Positions 41,057-50,587 of a stretch of DNA of 64,000 nt are shown here, in pieces; position 1 is the stretch's first letter; every line of letters begins with the position of its first letter. Location of the stretch: the NCBI GenBank assembly GCA_043720395.1, contig JAYSSR010000079.1, positions 11,894 to 75,893 of the forward strand, in the 5' to 3' direction. The translations under genes and the position numbers were made by a program. The notes beneath the pieces are model-generated. The model was not told where the DNA came from and did no database searches. It was given only the letters and a program-made list of their open reading frames with translations. This stretch comes from JANOYY01 sp043720395. Lineage in GTDB: Bacteria; Actinomycetota; Acidimicrobiia; Acidimicrobiales; JANYDT01.

Positions 41057-42684
41057 TTCGACGTTCGCTTCTCGGACGCTGCGCGCACGAGTGTCTGCGC
41101 CGAGGTCGGCACCTGGGCCGCCGCGATGAGGACGCTGCGCAGAACCTTGCCCGTCGCGTTGCGCGGCAGCTCGTCCACGAATTCGACGCGGCGAGGAACC
41201 TTGTATCGTGCAAGATGTACGCGTACATACGAACGGAGATCCTCCACGTCGACCAAAGGCAACCGTGGACGCCTTACAACGAACGCGGCGAGCGCCTGCC
41301 CGAACTCGGCGTCGGGAATCCCGATCACGGCGACCTCGACAACGTCCGGGTGATGTGAGAGCACTTCCTCCACCTCGACCGGGAACACGTTCTCGCCGCC
41401 GGAGACGATCATGTCGTCCTCACGTCCATCGACGAACAGCAGCTCGCCTTCGAAGTGTCCGACGTCGCCCGAGGAGAGCAGCCCACGCTGCTGCTCCTTG
41501 CCGTCGCCGTTCGTGTACCCCGCAAAGCGCCCGGCACCGCCGACGAAGATACGACCTGAAACACCCGGTGCGACGGGCAGCCCAGCGTCATCGAGTATCT
41601 CGACCTGTACGCCGGACGCAACTCGACCGGCGGTGGTTGGAGCGGCCCGTAGATCGGCCGGTGTCGCGATCGTCGCGATCGCCACTTCGGTTGATCCGTA
41701 AAGGTTGTAGAGCACTGGGCCGAACCGGTCGAGCACGTCCGCTGCGAGCTTGCCACCGATTGCGGAGCCACTACTGGCGATGACCCGAAGTCGGCTGCGG
41801 CCGGGTGTCGTCGTGGTCGCCGTCGGGGGCAGCGCGACGATGCGGGCGAGCATGACCGGCACGACCACGAGCACGTCCGCATTCGTATCGGTAAGCGCGC
41901 GTATCGTCAACGCGGGGTCGAAGCGCCGTGAGAGGACCGTCGTTGCACATCGGCTGAGGCCGAGGAGCACGTTCGAGAGGCCCCACGCGTGGAACAGCGG
42001 GGCCGCGATGACCTGCGTGTCGCCGAGCCGGAGCGGAACGCGTCCGAGCACCGAAGCGACGCCTTCGATCGACGCCAGATCGGGACTGCGCGCTGCACCC
42101 TTCGGCCGTCCTGTCGTGCCGGAGGTGAGGATCACCACCGCGCCCTGCGTTCGGCACGGTCGCGCTCGTCCCCCGGCCGCGATCATCGCAGCGATCGCGG
42201 CCTCGTCGAACGTCCGATCTGCCCCGCACCCGCGCACGATCGAGCCGAACTCGGTGTCGTGAAGTACCACGTCGATTCGCTCGCTCACGACCACGCCCGC
42301 GAGTTGCGGCCCGGCGAAGCCCGTGTTGAGGAGCACCACGTCCGCACCGGTCGCGGCCACGGCAGCGAGAGATACAACGAAACCCCGGTGGTTCCGGCAA
42401 AGGAGCCCGACCCGTACCCGGGGCGCAAGTCCCTCCGCGGTGAGCCCTGCTGCGAGCGCCCTGACCCGACGCCACCCATCCTTGTAGGTCAGCGTCCCCT
42501 CGTCGTCGATGACCGCCGCCCGGTCGGGATACCGGGCCGCGGCTCCGGCCACGACCCCCGGCAGCGTCGCACCCCACGGTGCCATCGCGAGCAACGCACG
42601 CGGCAAGCGGTCCGGCCGCTCGAACAGCTTCGTACTCGAACGGGCAACGATCGCACCGGCGGCCACGCGTCGCATGACGGACAT
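41053..42684 (-). CDS. Acyl-CoA synthetase (AMP-forming)
   Basis: ANL ligase of 543 residues with a ~45-residue N-terminal region (SSTKLFERPDRLPRALLAM) typical of actinobacterial long-chain types. Motifs: VILTSGTTGRPKGAARS, NLYGSTEVAIATIA, GLLSSGDVGHF, FVDGREDDMIVSGGENVFPV and RNATGKVLRSVL. The product acyl-CoA would feed the acyltransferase encoded by the coupled next gene. Together with the dodecin and thioesterase this makes a four-gene phospholipid-related operon. Palindrome A copy 4 lies 52 bases upstream of the start. Confidence 0.9.
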   Translation of the reverse strand: MSVMRRVAAGAIVARSSTKLFERPDRLPRALLAMAPWGATLPGVVAGAAARYPDRAAVIDDEGTLTYKDGWRRVRALAAGLTAEGLAPRVRVGLLCRNHRGFVVSLAAVAATGADVVLLNTGFAGPQLAGVVVSERIDVVLHDTEFGSIVRGCGADRTFDEAAIAAMIAAGGRARPCRTQGAVVILTSGTTGRPKGAARSPDLASIEGVASVLGRVPLRLGDTQVIAAPLFHAWGLSNVLLGLSRCATTVLSRRFDPALTIRALTDTNADVLVVVPVMLARIVALPPTATTTTPGRSRLRVIASSGSAIGGKLAADVLDRFGPVLYNLYGSTEVAIATIATPADLRAAPTTAGRVASGVQVEILDDAGLPVAPGVSGRIFVGGAGRFAGYTNGDGKEQQRGLLSSGDVGHFEGELLFVDGREDDMIVSGGENVFPVEVEEVLSHHPDVVEVAVIGIPDAEFGQALAAFVVRRPRLPLVDVEDLRSYVRVHLARYKVPRRVEFVDELPRNATGKVLRSVLIAAAQVPTSAQTLVRAASEKRTSK

Positions 42685-42735
42685 CGGCCCACCCTACTCA
42701 CGTCCCGTCGCGCCAGTGACGTCCGCCACACGACC

Positions 42736-42810
42736 TCGCGGTACATCCGGTGCGTCCGCGGTGCACTTGGGCGCGCACAATGCACCGTAGGCGAGCACGA
42801 TGTACCGCGA
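42736..42810. repeat. Palindromic repeat A, copy 4
   Basis: A 75-bp copy, more diverged in the centre (GTGCAC and TGCACC in the inner arms). The remaining intergenic bases to 42988 contain a possible worn fragment of repeat C around 42899-42930 (GGTGGATTGGGTGGTC) and no gene I can support. Confidence 0.85.
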
Positions 42811-42988
42811 CACTCGTTGGGCCGCGCGAGCATGGCGTGCTTGCACAGGAACCAGGAGATCGACATGTCCGATCCAATCACCATGTCGGGGTTCCAGATT
42901 GGTGGTCCATTCAGGTGGATTGGGTGGTCACCAGACCGCCTGTCTCCCACATTCAGCAAACCGTCCGACTCGCACACGGCTCCAAGCG

Positions 42989-44353
42989 CTACAGGTCGAC
43001 CGGGGCGAGCGCATAGCCGACGACGCGATCAGCGACCGGTTCGAGCGAGAACACCATGCGCTCGACCTGACGGGCGAAGCACTGCACAAGTGCAGCGTCG
43101 GAGTCAGGACCGGCCGCGAGAACGAACGCCTCCATCTCCGGATACAGGGCGCGCAGATCATCGACCGGCCGGCCCAGGATGGCCGCGTACTCGGTGGCGG
43201 TAGACCGATCAAGATTCGGGCCCACCGCGTCGGCGCGAGCCACGCAGCGGGTCAGGAGCGCGGTCGCTCGCTGCTGGTACCCGTCCATCCCGCGTGCGGG
43301 CTGGAGCTGCGCGAGCGAGTCGCTCAACATGGCCAGCATCGGGGACAGGGCCGAACCCACCGCCTCAGGCTCTACCGGTGGATCAATCTCCACCCCGATG
43401 CATTCCGCCAACGCCCACACCAGAGCGCGCCGTTGCATGAGGTCCCACCACAGGTACTCGAGGTGCGGCGAACCAGGCTGCGGCTCGACCATCGGACCCG
43501 CGAGCGCCATCACACCGACGAGCGCGAACACCACTGTGTGGAACCGCAACGCAGCAACGTCGATGGATTCACCGGATACCGCGGCGTAGTGGCGGAACAG
43601 ATGGCTCAGGTCCGCACCGAGCGGTTCAGCAGGATTGCGCAGACGCAACGCTGCTAGGTCCATCAACGGGTCACCGATGAGGCACGTCTCGAAGTCGTAG
43701 AGCGCGGTGATGCGGCCGCCATCGTGAAGGAACTGACCGGAGTCCCAATGGACAAAGCATGCGCGCGTACGATTCTTCGGGACGTTGCGACGCGCCCACG
43801 CGATCGCAAATTCGATCAGCGGTTCCGGCGAGACCTTGGTGCGGTTGTACAGCGGCATGTAGGCGTCGAGCATGCCAATTCCGATCTTCTCCGGCGTGGT
43901 CGGTAGTTCGAGACCGATACCAGCAAATTCCGCCGTGTCGAGCGCGTGCATACGCGCCAAAAGGCCCATGTACTCCTCGGCAATTGCGAGTTGCTGCTCG
44001 GGCGGTCCGGTCTGCGCGCGCACGCCAGGCACGGTGTCCATCACGATCGCGAGCGGGTCGGGGCACATGCCGTACACGTGCGGGACTGGGACGCCGCCCG
44101 CTTCCAGCAGCCGCAAGATGTCGGCCTCGCGTTGCAGCGAGGGGAACGGGAGCACGTCGCTGCGTCGGTCGCCGCGCAGGTGCAAATGGAGCAGCGTACC
44201 GTCGCGGTCCACATCGAGGAACCAGGCCGGACGCCACCGCGAGAGCCGCTTGATCTTTACGACCCGTCCGCCGATCAGTTCCTCGACGAACGCGATCGCT
44301 CGGTCTTCCTCGGTGCTCACGGTTGGGTCGTCAGGCGGTGCAACGTCGGTCAT
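42989..44353 (-). CDS. Aminoglycoside phosphotransferase (APH)-like kinase
   Basis: 454 residues. The kinase-like N-lobe has a reduced Gly-rich loop, followed by VMDTVPGVRA, the catalytic loop FVHWDSGQFLHDGG (usual HxDxxxxN, here H-x-D-S-x-x-F) and the metal-binding YDFETCLIGDPLMDLAAL. A long helical C-terminal extension (~170 residues) is specific to an actinobacterial group often found near acyl-CoA dehydrogenases and CoA ligases, similar in spirit to the ACAD10 kinase domain. The substrate is unknown; antibiotic resistance is not implied. Confidence 0.8.
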   Translation of the reverse strand: MTDVAPPDDPTVSTEEDRAIAFVEELIGGRVVKIKRLSRWRPAWFLDVDRDGTLLHLHLRGDRRSDVLPFPSLQREADILRLLEAGGVPVPHVYGMCPDPLAIVMDTVPGVRAQTGPPEQQLAIAEEYMGLLARMHALDTAEFAGIGLELPTTPEKIGIGMLDAYMPLYNRTKVSPEPLIEFAIAWARRNVPKNRTRACFVHWDSGQFLHDGGRITALYDFETCLIGDPLMDLAALRLRNPAEPLGADLSHLFRHYAAVSGESIDVAALRFHTVVFALVGVMALAGPMVEPQPGSPHLEYLWWDLMQRRALVWALAECIGVEIDPPVEPEAVGSALSPMLAMLSDSLAQLQPARGMDGYQQRATALLTRCVARADAVGPNLDRSTATEYAAILGRPVDDLRALYPEMEAFVLAAGPDSDAALVQCFARQVERMVFSLEPVADRVVGYALAPVDL

Positions 44354-44394
44354 GGCGTCAGCGTCTCACACGCACAATCGGTGCCCGTAGTCAG

Positions 44395-45315
44395 TCAGTC
44401 GAGCACCGCAGCGTGCACGGCGTCGACCTGCACCGCGACCTTGCCGTCGGCGCGCAATAGACGGGCCGTGGTTGTTGCGGTGGTCCTACCGATGTAGGCA
44501 ACCTCTGCCTCCGCCACGAGCGCGGTGCCATCAGCGGGCACCGGTCGCAAGAACACCACGCGCAACTCCACCGGGCGATAACGCCGCTCAGATCCTGCGA
44601 CGCTGCGCAGCGCAAGGTCCCCGACCCGCTCCCCCATGAGCGCACCTGCGCCGCCGTGCAAGCCACCTCTCTCGTTCGCGAACTCGGTCCGAGCGTCCAT
44701 CGTGACTCGGACCTGCACGCCAACCACGTCGAGGACGTTGGTGCGCAGCAGATCGTGGACCGGCGAGTTGGTCAACGCATGCGCGAGGAGCGGCGACCGC
44801 CGACCGGGATACACCGGTGCTGCTTCGCCGGTGACGGCACCGCCCTGTTGCTGATCCGCGCCGAACAACGCGAACCGCGCGCTGAACACCGCTAGGACGC
44901 CGCCCTCCGCGCTGGTCGCGCGGCCGCGGGCAAAGCCGCTGCCGGGCATGACGTCGATGACCTCGCCGTGCCCGATGAGGCGCGTCAGACCCGGAGGAAG
45001 TGCCCTCAACATCTCGACGTGGAGATGGCTGGTAACAATTCGATCGTTGAGCCCGATGCGGCTGAAGATCGCCGCGCCGAGGGCATGATCGGCGAGCAGG
45101 AAGATCATGCCCGTGGCCGGAGCGCCACGATCGTCGAGGATGTGGTCGGGGCATCCCTGCGTGACGGTGTATCCGGTGTCGTCGAACGCTCCACGCTCCA
45201 CCTCGAACGTCGCAGCTGCGGGTACCGGTGATGACGCCTGCGCATGAAGCGGCGCTGCTCCGTCCGATTCTACGCCAGAGTTCGCTGTTTGGTCGGGCCG
45301 GTTCGTCGTTTGCAT
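44395..45315 (-). CDS. Double hot-dog thioesterase
   Basis: 306 residues made of two hot-dog modules. The first contains PATGMIFLLADHALGAAIFS and HLHVEMLRALPPG; the second contains ERGGLHGGAGALMGERVGDLAL (split at ~residues 213-234) and VELRVVFLRPVPADGTA. Each keeps the central helix and the strand after it that form the acyl-CoA-binding site. It probably hydrolyses or binds medium-chain or aromatic acyl-CoA. It is co-directional with the APH-like kinase gene, 41 bases apart, and divergent from the Rieske oxygenase gene. Confidence 0.82.
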   Translation of the reverse strand: MQTTNRPDQTANSGVESDGAAPLHAQASSPVPAAATFEVERGAFDDTGYTVTQGCPDHILDDRGAPATGMIFLLADHALGAAIFSRIGLNDRIVTSHLHVEMLRALPPGLTRLIGHGEVIDVMPGSGFARGRATSAEGGVLAVFSARFALFGADQQQGGAVTGEAAPVYPGRRSPLLAHALTNSPVHDLLRTNVLDVVGVQVRVTMDARTEFANERGGLHGGAGALMGERVGDLALRSVAGSERRYRPVELRVVFLRPVPADGTALVAEAEVAYIGRTTATTTARLLRADGKVAVQVDAVHAAVLD

Positions 45316-45432
45316 CAGCGCCAGTCTCGCAAGCCGCGGCGGCGGACTCCGCCATTCGGCTGATGGCCCTCCAGCGAGGGCACCGTCGTAGACTCGTCGA
45401 ACCGCCCAAAACGGGTGTCATGGGAGACGCAA

Positions 45433-46485
45433 ATGATCGAAACACGAGTGACAGCGTTCGTCCGTAATTGCTGGTATGTCGCTGGTTGGACACACGAAAT
45501 ACCATTGGATGGCCTGTTCTCTAGGATTCTTCTGAATGAATCGGTGTTGCTCTACCGAACGAGTGCGAATTACATCGTGGCGATGGAGAACCGGTGCTGT
45601 CATCGAGGTGCCCCGCTCGACTTGGGTCGCCGAGAAGACGACTGCGTCCGCTGCATGTACCACGGCATGAAGTTCGACCCGACAGGTGTGTGCATCGATG
45701 TTCCGGGCCAGGAAAAGATCCCTGCCCGTGCTGTCGTTCGGACCTATCCGGTGGTCGAGAAGGACGAACTCATCTGGATTTGGATGGGCGATCCCGCGCT
45801 TGCCGACGAGTCGACAATCCTCTCCTACTGGTGGCACACCGATCCGGGCTGGCGCAAGAAGACTGCGACGCTGCACTACGACGCTCCGTACACACTGATA
45901 GTTGACAACCTCCTAGATTTCTCGCATCTCTCCTACGTCCACGAGAACACGATCGGCACGCCCAGCGTCGCAAAAACGAGAGCAAGCGTCGAGTCGATCG
46001 ACGGCGGAATGAAGATCAACCGTTGGTATTTAAACGATGAGATTCAGCCAATTCGCAGGAGCATTACGACCTTCTCCGGGCCGGCTGATCGTTGGCAGGT
46101 CTACGAATGGCACGCTCCATCATTTCTTCATCTACACACCGGAGCGGCACTCGCTGGCACGGGCGCACAGGAGGGAAACCTTGTGCCGGAGACGATGCAA
46201 TATCGGCATTGTTCGGTTCAGACCCCCGAGACGGACTCCACCACGCACTACCTCTTCTCGCATGCCAACAACTTCAAGCTCGACGATCCGAACGTCACCG
46301 ATATCGTGTTCGGCAGCGTCCACAAGGCGTTTCTCGAAGACAAGGTCATGATCGAGGCCCAGCAGAAGGCGCTCAAACTCGGCCGCCCGTTCGAGCCGAT
46401 GACGATCGTCCACGACGCCGCCACCCTGAAGGCACGCGCTCTCATCCAAACAATGCTCGACGCAGAAGCAGGAGTGAAGTCATGA
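45433..46485 (+). CDS. Rieske non-heme iron oxygenase, VanA-like
   Basis: 350 residues. The Rieske cluster ligands are in CCHRGAPLDLG and CVRCMYHG (CxH-x~16-CxxH), and the mononuclear iron site is DNLLDFSHLSYVHENTIG (Asp/His/His). The compact length and the NxxDxxHxxxxH spacing resemble vanillate O-demethylase oxygenase and related single-subunit Rieske enzymes. Vanillate would be the next intermediate after the fcs/ech cassette, but no reductase (VanB type) lies beside it. The ATG at 45433 is chosen for its GGGAGA ribosome-binding site. Its stop overlaps the SDR start by ATGA. Confidence 0.88.
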   Translation: MIETRVTAFVRNCWYVAGWTHEIPLDGLFSRILLNESVLLYRTSANYIVAMENRCCHRGAPLDLGRREDDCVRCMYHGMKFDPTGVCIDVPGQEKIPARAVVRTYPVVEKDELIWIWMGDPALADESTILSYWWHTDPGWRKKTATLHYDAPYTLIVDNLLDFSHLSYVHENTIGTPSVAKTRASVESIDGGMKINRWYLNDEIQPIRRSITTFSGPADRWQVYEWHAPSFLHLHTGAALAGTGAQEGNLVPETMQYRHCSVQTPETDSTTHYLFSHANNFKLDDPNVTDIVFGSVHKAFLEDKVMIEAQQKALKLGRPFEPMTIVHDAATLKARALIQTMLDAEAGVKS

Positions 46486-47303
46486 AAAGACTCGAAGGCA
46501 AGGTCGCCCTCGTCACGGGAGCGACGTACGGAATCGGCACGACAATTGCGGAGCGACTCGCGGAGGAAGGCGCAGCGGTTGTCTTCACCGGACGCTCCGA
46601 GGACAAGGGCATCGCCATGCAGAAGCGCCTGCGCGACCTTGGTCATACCGTGCTCTTCTCGCACGGGAGCGTCGCAATTGAAGCCGACGTCCGAGCCGCG
46701 ATCGACGCCGCAGTGTCTACGTACGGTTCGCTCACCACGGTCGTGAACAACGCAGCTGCTACCGATTCGACGGGGCCGGGCCGACCAGACACGCACGTCG
46801 AGGAGATCACCACTGAAGCATTCGAAACGGTCATGCTGACCGGCGTGTACGGCGTGCTGTGGACGTCGAAGTACGCGATCCCGCACCTTCGTGCGGCCGG
46901 CGGCGGGGCGATCATAAACATCTCGGCAGCGTCGAGCATTCGTGCGATCGACGGTCGCCCGGCCTACCAGGCGTCGAAGGGAGCGGTGAACTCGCTGACT
47001 CGCCAGATGGCTGTCGACTACGGCCTCGATGGCATTCGGTCGAACGCCATCATCGTGGGCTTCACGCCGACCGGCGGCGAAATCATGGACAAGATGGTGA
47101 AGAACGAAGTCTTTATCAGCGCCGTGCGCAAGGCGATCCCGTCGCCGCGTCTCGGCAGCCCTCGCGACATCGCGAACGGCGTCCTGTTCCTGGCGTCCGA
47201 CGAAGCGTCGTACATCAACGGTGTGCTGCTCCCGATCGATGGCGGGCTCACCTGCAAGCTCGGCATCCCCGACACGTCTGCGTTGAGCGCAATAGCGGAG
47301 TAG
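46482..47303 (+). CDS. Short-chain dehydrogenase/reductase
   Basis: 273 residues: cofactor motif VTGATYGIGTTIAERL, NNAA, ISAASSIRAIDGRPAYQASK with the Tyr-x3-Lys pair, and the C-terminal SYINGVLLPIDGGLTC. Typical NAD(P)-dependent classical SDR. It is translationally coupled to the Rieske oxygenase; a dehydrogenation of a cis-diol or an alcohol made by that enzyme is a plausible role, though O-demethylases do not need one. This weakens a pure vanillate demethylase reading of the upstream gene. Confidence 0.88.
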   Translation: MKRLEGKVALVTGATYGIGTTIAERLAEEGAAVVFTGRSEDKGIAMQKRLRDLGHTVLFSHGSVAIEADVRAAIDAAVSTYGSLTTVVNNAAATDSTGPGRPDTHVEEITTEAFETVMLTGVYGVLWTSKYAIPHLRAAGGGAIINISAASSIRAIDGRPAYQASKGAVNSLTRQMAVDYGLDGIRSNAIIVGFTPTGGEIMDKMVKNEVFISAVRKAIPSPRLGSPRDIANGVLFLASDEASYINGVLLPIDGGLTCKLGIPDTSALSAIAE

Positions 47304-47405
47304 GCCCTGGCCAAAAGCTGGTTGCCGACCAGAGCTGGCCACCGTCCCGCGGCGCGACCACTAGTCCCCCATCGATCGGGCGATCGATGGGTAACCTCGA
47401 CCAGG

Positions 47406-47466
47406 AACCACCCAAAAGGACCACCCAAATGGGCGGATCTGCAATTGGGTGGTCCTTTCGGGTGGT
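47406..47466. repeat. Palindromic repeat C, copy 2
   Basis: AACCACCCAAAAGGACCACC on the left is answered by GGTGGTCCTTTCGGGTGGT on the right; the centre differs from copies 1 and 3. It occupies the gap between the SDR and enoyl-CoA hydratase genes. Confidence 0.88.
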
Positions 47467-47509
47467 CGCTCCTTCTCAGGGCCGCGCCTCGCCGTGCAAC
47501 GATCTTCTG

Positions 47510-48346
47510 ATGGAACTCGACGAGGTGCTGTACGAAGCCGAGGGTGGCGTGGCGGTCATCACGCTGAACCGGCCCAAGATTCTCAACGCGATCTCAGCTC
47601 GGCCAGGGGGCACGCGCGATCAGATCGTCCACGTGATCGAGCGAGCGGAGTCCGACCCCGACGTTGCCTGCGTCGTGCTGCGGGGTGCCGGGCGTTCGTT
47701 CTGCGGCGGTGGCGATCTCACGGGCAATGCGAAGCGCGAACGGCCGATCGACGACGTCCACTTCGTCGAGTCGGCGGCGCGATTCCACGCGCGGGTCCGC
47801 ACGAGCAGCGTCCCGATCATCGCCGCAGTACATGGTCACTGCCTCGGCGCGGGCCTCCTGCTTGCGGCGTCGTGTGACATGGTGATCGCGGCCGAGTCTG
47901 CCCGGTTCGGGTTCCCGGAAGGACGCCTCGGACTCGTTGGGGCAAGTGCGCTCGTGCCCGTCATCGGTCGACAGTGGGCCACGTTCTTGACGCTGACCGG
48001 CGAGTCGCTCACGGCAGCACAGGCACGTGACATCGGCATCGTGCTTGCGGTCGAACCCGACGAAGAGTTGCTCGCGCGGTCGATGGATCTTGCGGCCCGC
48101 ATCGCTCGCATGCCACGGGAGGGCGTCACACTGAACCGCCGCGCGATCGGCGCGGTTGCTGATGCGTCGGGCGAGGCTGCGGGCAGGGACGCGTCCGCTG
48201 CGGCTGATGCGCTAACGCTTTCGATGGCCGCCCATGCCAAGGCACCCGATGGTCGGACGTTCCGCTCGATCATTGACGTCGAGGGCATGGAAGGGCTCAA
48301 GGCGGCGCGGGCGCAGCAGTACAGCGAGCCTTGGCTGCGGGCATGA
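47510..48346 (+). CDS. Enoyl-CoA hydratase/isomerase family protein
   Basis: 278 residues of crotonase fold: ITLNRPKILNAISARPGG, RGAGRSFCGGGDLTG (first oxyanion half), HGHCLGAGLLLAASCDMVIA (second) and FPEGRLGLVGASALVPVIG, where the usual Glu at the second acidic position is replaced within GLVGAS. It could hydrate, isomerise or cleave an acyl-CoA. It is followed by a DUF35 gene on the same strand 112 bases away. The start ATG at 47510 has no strong ribosome-binding site. Confidence 0.85.
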   Translation: MELDEVLYEAEGGVAVITLNRPKILNAISARPGGTRDQIVHVIERAESDPDVACVVLRGAGRSFCGGGDLTGNAKRERPIDDVHFVESAARFHARVRTSSVPIIAAVHGHCLGAGLLLAASCDMVIAAESARFGFPEGRLGLVGASALVPVIGRQWATFLTLTGESLTAAQARDIGIVLAVEPDEELLARSMDLAARIARMPREGVTLNRRAIGAVADASGEAAGRDASAAADALTLSMAAHAKAPDGRTFRSIIDVEGMEGLKAARAQQYSEPWLRA

Positions 48347-48458
48347 CTGGCTCGTCTTGACGCTCTCGTCAACTTCGCCGTAACGTCGTCGACGGCCGTG
48401 GTTGCCTTTGGCGGCAATTGTCACGTACACAGATCGTCAGCGCGCAGAGGAGTTTGAG

Positions 48459-48872
48459 ATGGCCACCCCAGCACCCGGTCGAGACATGCCAACGATCGAG
48501 GACGAGAGCCGTGAGTTCTGGGACGCTGCCCACGCGGGTCGGCTGCTTGTCGCGTCCTGCCGAGCGTGCAGCAAGGTCCACCACTATCCACGTCCGTTCT
48601 GCCCGACGTGCTGGAGCGAAGACGTCGAACTCATCGAGGCGAGCGGCCGGGCCACGCTTTACACGTACTCCACGGTGTACCGCAACGAGCTACCGCCGTT
48701 CTCGGAGCGGGTGCCGTACGTTGCTGCGGTCGTTGAGCTGGAGGAGGGCCCCAAACTGATGACCAATGTTGTCGACTGCGACCCATACGCACTCAGCATC
48801 GGGATGGCGCTGAAGGTCGCGTATCGGGAGCTGTCCCCCGACGTCAGCGCACCCGTCTTCAGCCCCGCATGA
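48459..48872 (+). CDS. DUF35 Zn-ribbon/OB-fold protein
   Basis: 137 residues: acidic N-terminus, zinc ribbon CRACSKVHHYPRPFCPTC and the OB strands RATLYTYSTVYRNELPPF and VPYVAAVVELEEGPK. As with the copy at 35025 it should partner a thiolase-fold enzyme, but no thiolase lies next to it here; its partner may be one of the thiolases elsewhere in the window. An AGAGGAG ribosome-binding site supports the ATG at 48459. Confidence 0.88.
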   Translation: MATPAPGRDMPTIEDESREFWDAAHAGRLLVASCRACSKVHHYPRPFCPTCWSEDVELIEASGRATLYTYSTVYRNELPPFSERVPYVAAVVELEEGPKLMTNVVDCDPYALSIGMALKVAYRELSPDVSAPVFSPA

Positions 48873-49013
48873 CAATGACGCCGCTGAGGTGACGGGCACC
48901 GCCCCGGCAAGCTTCAGAGTCCGAGCAGCGCATCGCCGCGGTAGTTCCTCGCGTGCCGCCTTGCCGGAACGACGACACCCAGGAGCTTTCGACTTCACGC
49001 AAGGAACTACCGC

Positions 49014-50237
49014 TTGCGTGCGCTGACCGCGCGATTCCCCGCCTTTCGAAGCCGGAACTTTCGGTTCTACGCGGCTGGGCAGGGTGCGTCGATGGGCGGG
49101 ACGTTTCTGCAGAACATCGCGCTGGCGTGGCTCGTCCTTGAGCTGACGAACAGCGGGCGCACGGTCGGCATCGTGGCGGCCGCTCAGCTCCTTCCGCCGT
49201 TGCTGTTCGGTGCGTGGGCTGGAACGGTGGCCGATCGCGTCGACAATCGCAAGGCGGTGTTGGCCCTCCAGGTGTTGCTCGGCGCTCAGGCAACCGCACT
49301 CGCGATGCTCGTGTTCACCCACCGAATCGCGCTCTGGTCCATCATCGCACTGGCCCTCGTGCAAGGTCTCGCGGCAGCGTTCGACCCACCCGTGCGCCAA
49401 GGACTGATGACTGAATTGGTTGGCGACGATGCGATAACAAGCGCGATCGCAACTAATAGTGCCCTCGCCCATTTTGGTGGAATCGTCGGACCGATGATTG
49501 CTGCATTTCTGATATCGACGGTGGGAACGTCGTGGTGTTTCGCCGTCAATGCGGCGTCGTGTGTCTTGATGTTTTGGGCGATCAATTCGATCCGACCGAG
49601 CGAAATGGTCCGACGGGCGAAGGCACCCCAGGGTCCGGGCGCACTTCGGGCCGGGTTTGCCTACATCCGCGCATGTCCCGACGTCATGGTCCTACTGGCG
49701 TTGCTCGGCATTGCGTCGCTGTTCGCCTCGCGCATCGACGTCATCATTCCGCTGCTTGCGACGACCGGACTCCACGGTGGGTCGACGATGTTCTCGACCA
49801 TGAGTGTGGCCCGCGGACTCGGCGCGCTGACGTCATCGTTGTACGTGGCGGGACGCCGACGTCCTCCGACGCTTGGCCTGGTTCGGGCGGCGGGGCTCGG
49901 TTTGGCGATCTCTCTTGTGATTGCCGCCATCCCGTTCGAGCCGTTGGCCTTGCGCCGCGTCATCGTGGTGATCGCGCTCTACGGCGTCGGGGTCGGGATG
50001 ATGCTGTCGATCGTGGTGACGCTGACCATGACGCAGCTGCTCGTCGAACCGTCCTACCGCGGCCGAGCGGTCGCGATTTGGTTCCTCGTGATGAACGCGG
50101 GGACCGTCGTCGGATCGCCGCTCACCGGCTGGATCAGCGAGCGATTCGGCACGTCAGCGGCGTTGACATGCGGTGCCATATCCATGGTGCTGGTGTTCGC
50201 CGTCGCATCCCGCGCAATCCGCCGCCAATCGCAGTAA
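49014..50237 (+). CDS. MFS transporter, enterobactin-exporter (EntS)-like
   Basis: 407 residues, about 11-12 membrane helices. The N-terminus RNFRFYAAGQGASMGGTFLQ and the loop GAWAGTVADRVDNRKAVLAL (MFS motif A variant) are typical of the MFS_3 exporter group. The central loop at ~residues 185-200 is short and charged. The start is TTG at 49014 with an AAGGAA ribosome-binding site. The substrate is unknown. It is followed by palindrome A copy 5, which could close its transcript. Confidence 0.88.
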   Translation: MRALTARFPAFRSRNFRFYAAGQGASMGGTFLQNIALAWLVLELTNSGRTVGIVAAAQLLPPLLFGAWAGTVADRVDNRKAVLALQVLLGAQATALAMLVFTHRIALWSIIALALVQGLAAAFDPPVRQGLMTELVGDDAITSAIATNSALAHFGGIVGPMIAAFLISTVGTSWCFAVNAASCVLMFWAINSIRPSEMVRRAKAPQGPGALRAGFAYIRACPDVMVLLALLGIASLFASRIDVIIPLLATTGLHGGSTMFSTMSVARGLGALTSSLYVAGRRRPPTLGLVRAAGLGLAISLVIAAIPFEPLALRRVIVVIALYGVGVGMMLSIVVTLTMTQLLVEPSYRGRAVAIWFLVMNAGTVVGSPLTGWISERFGTSAALTCGAISMVLVFAVASRAIRRQSQ

Positions 50238-50244
50238 CCCGTGG

Positions 50245-50319
50245 TCGCGGTACATCCGGTCCGCTTGCGGTGCATTCGGGCGCACCAACTGCACCGCGAA
50301 CGGACCGGGTGCACCGCGA
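50245..50319. repeat. Palindromic repeat A, copy 5
   Basis: A 75-bp copy bounded by TCGCGGTACATCCGGTCCGC and GTGCACCGCGA, seven bases after the MFS stop. Inner arms read TTGCGGTGCAT and CTGCACCGCGA. Confidence 0.88.
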
Positions 50320-50473
50320 CCCGACGGAGCAGCTGACGCCACCCGACCCGGCACGTGATGTTGGTCGATCCACCCCGCCCGCCGGGGCAAGTCGACCAAA
50401 CATTCGGTGACGCAGCAACGGCGAGGAGGCGGGGCCCGAAACTGTCATACCCCCTCCGCATGATGGAGTGGTC

Positions 50474-50587
50474 ATGCCCGAACTGCTCGCGACAACGCCA
50501 CTCCCCCGAAAGCCCAAACAACTCACCGACCTGCGTACGGGCGACCGCGCCCGGACACGAAACAGGCCGATAGGAGGATCGATGTGA
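50474..50587 (+). CDS. Possible 37-residue leader or small ORF
   Basis: A short frame begins at the ATG 50474 and ends in ATGTGA, overlapping the GTG start of the next gene by four bases. The product is basic and proline-rich (TTPLPRKPKQLTDLRTGDRA). The overlap suggests translational coupling, but no homology is recognised and a chance frame is possible. The ~150 bases between repeat A copy 5 and this frame hold nothing identifiable. Confidence 0.3.
   Translation: MPELLATTPLPRKPKQLTDLRTGDRARTRNRPIGGSM

Noticed and set aside
42899..42930. Fourth copy of repeat C
   Set aside because: Only GGTGG/TTGGGTGGT words are present without the matching left arm; at most a worn fragment.
42989..44353. 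Aminoglycoside resistance gene
   Set aside because: The protein belongs to the APH fold but has a long C-terminal extension and lies among acyl-CoA genes; drug resistance is not supported.
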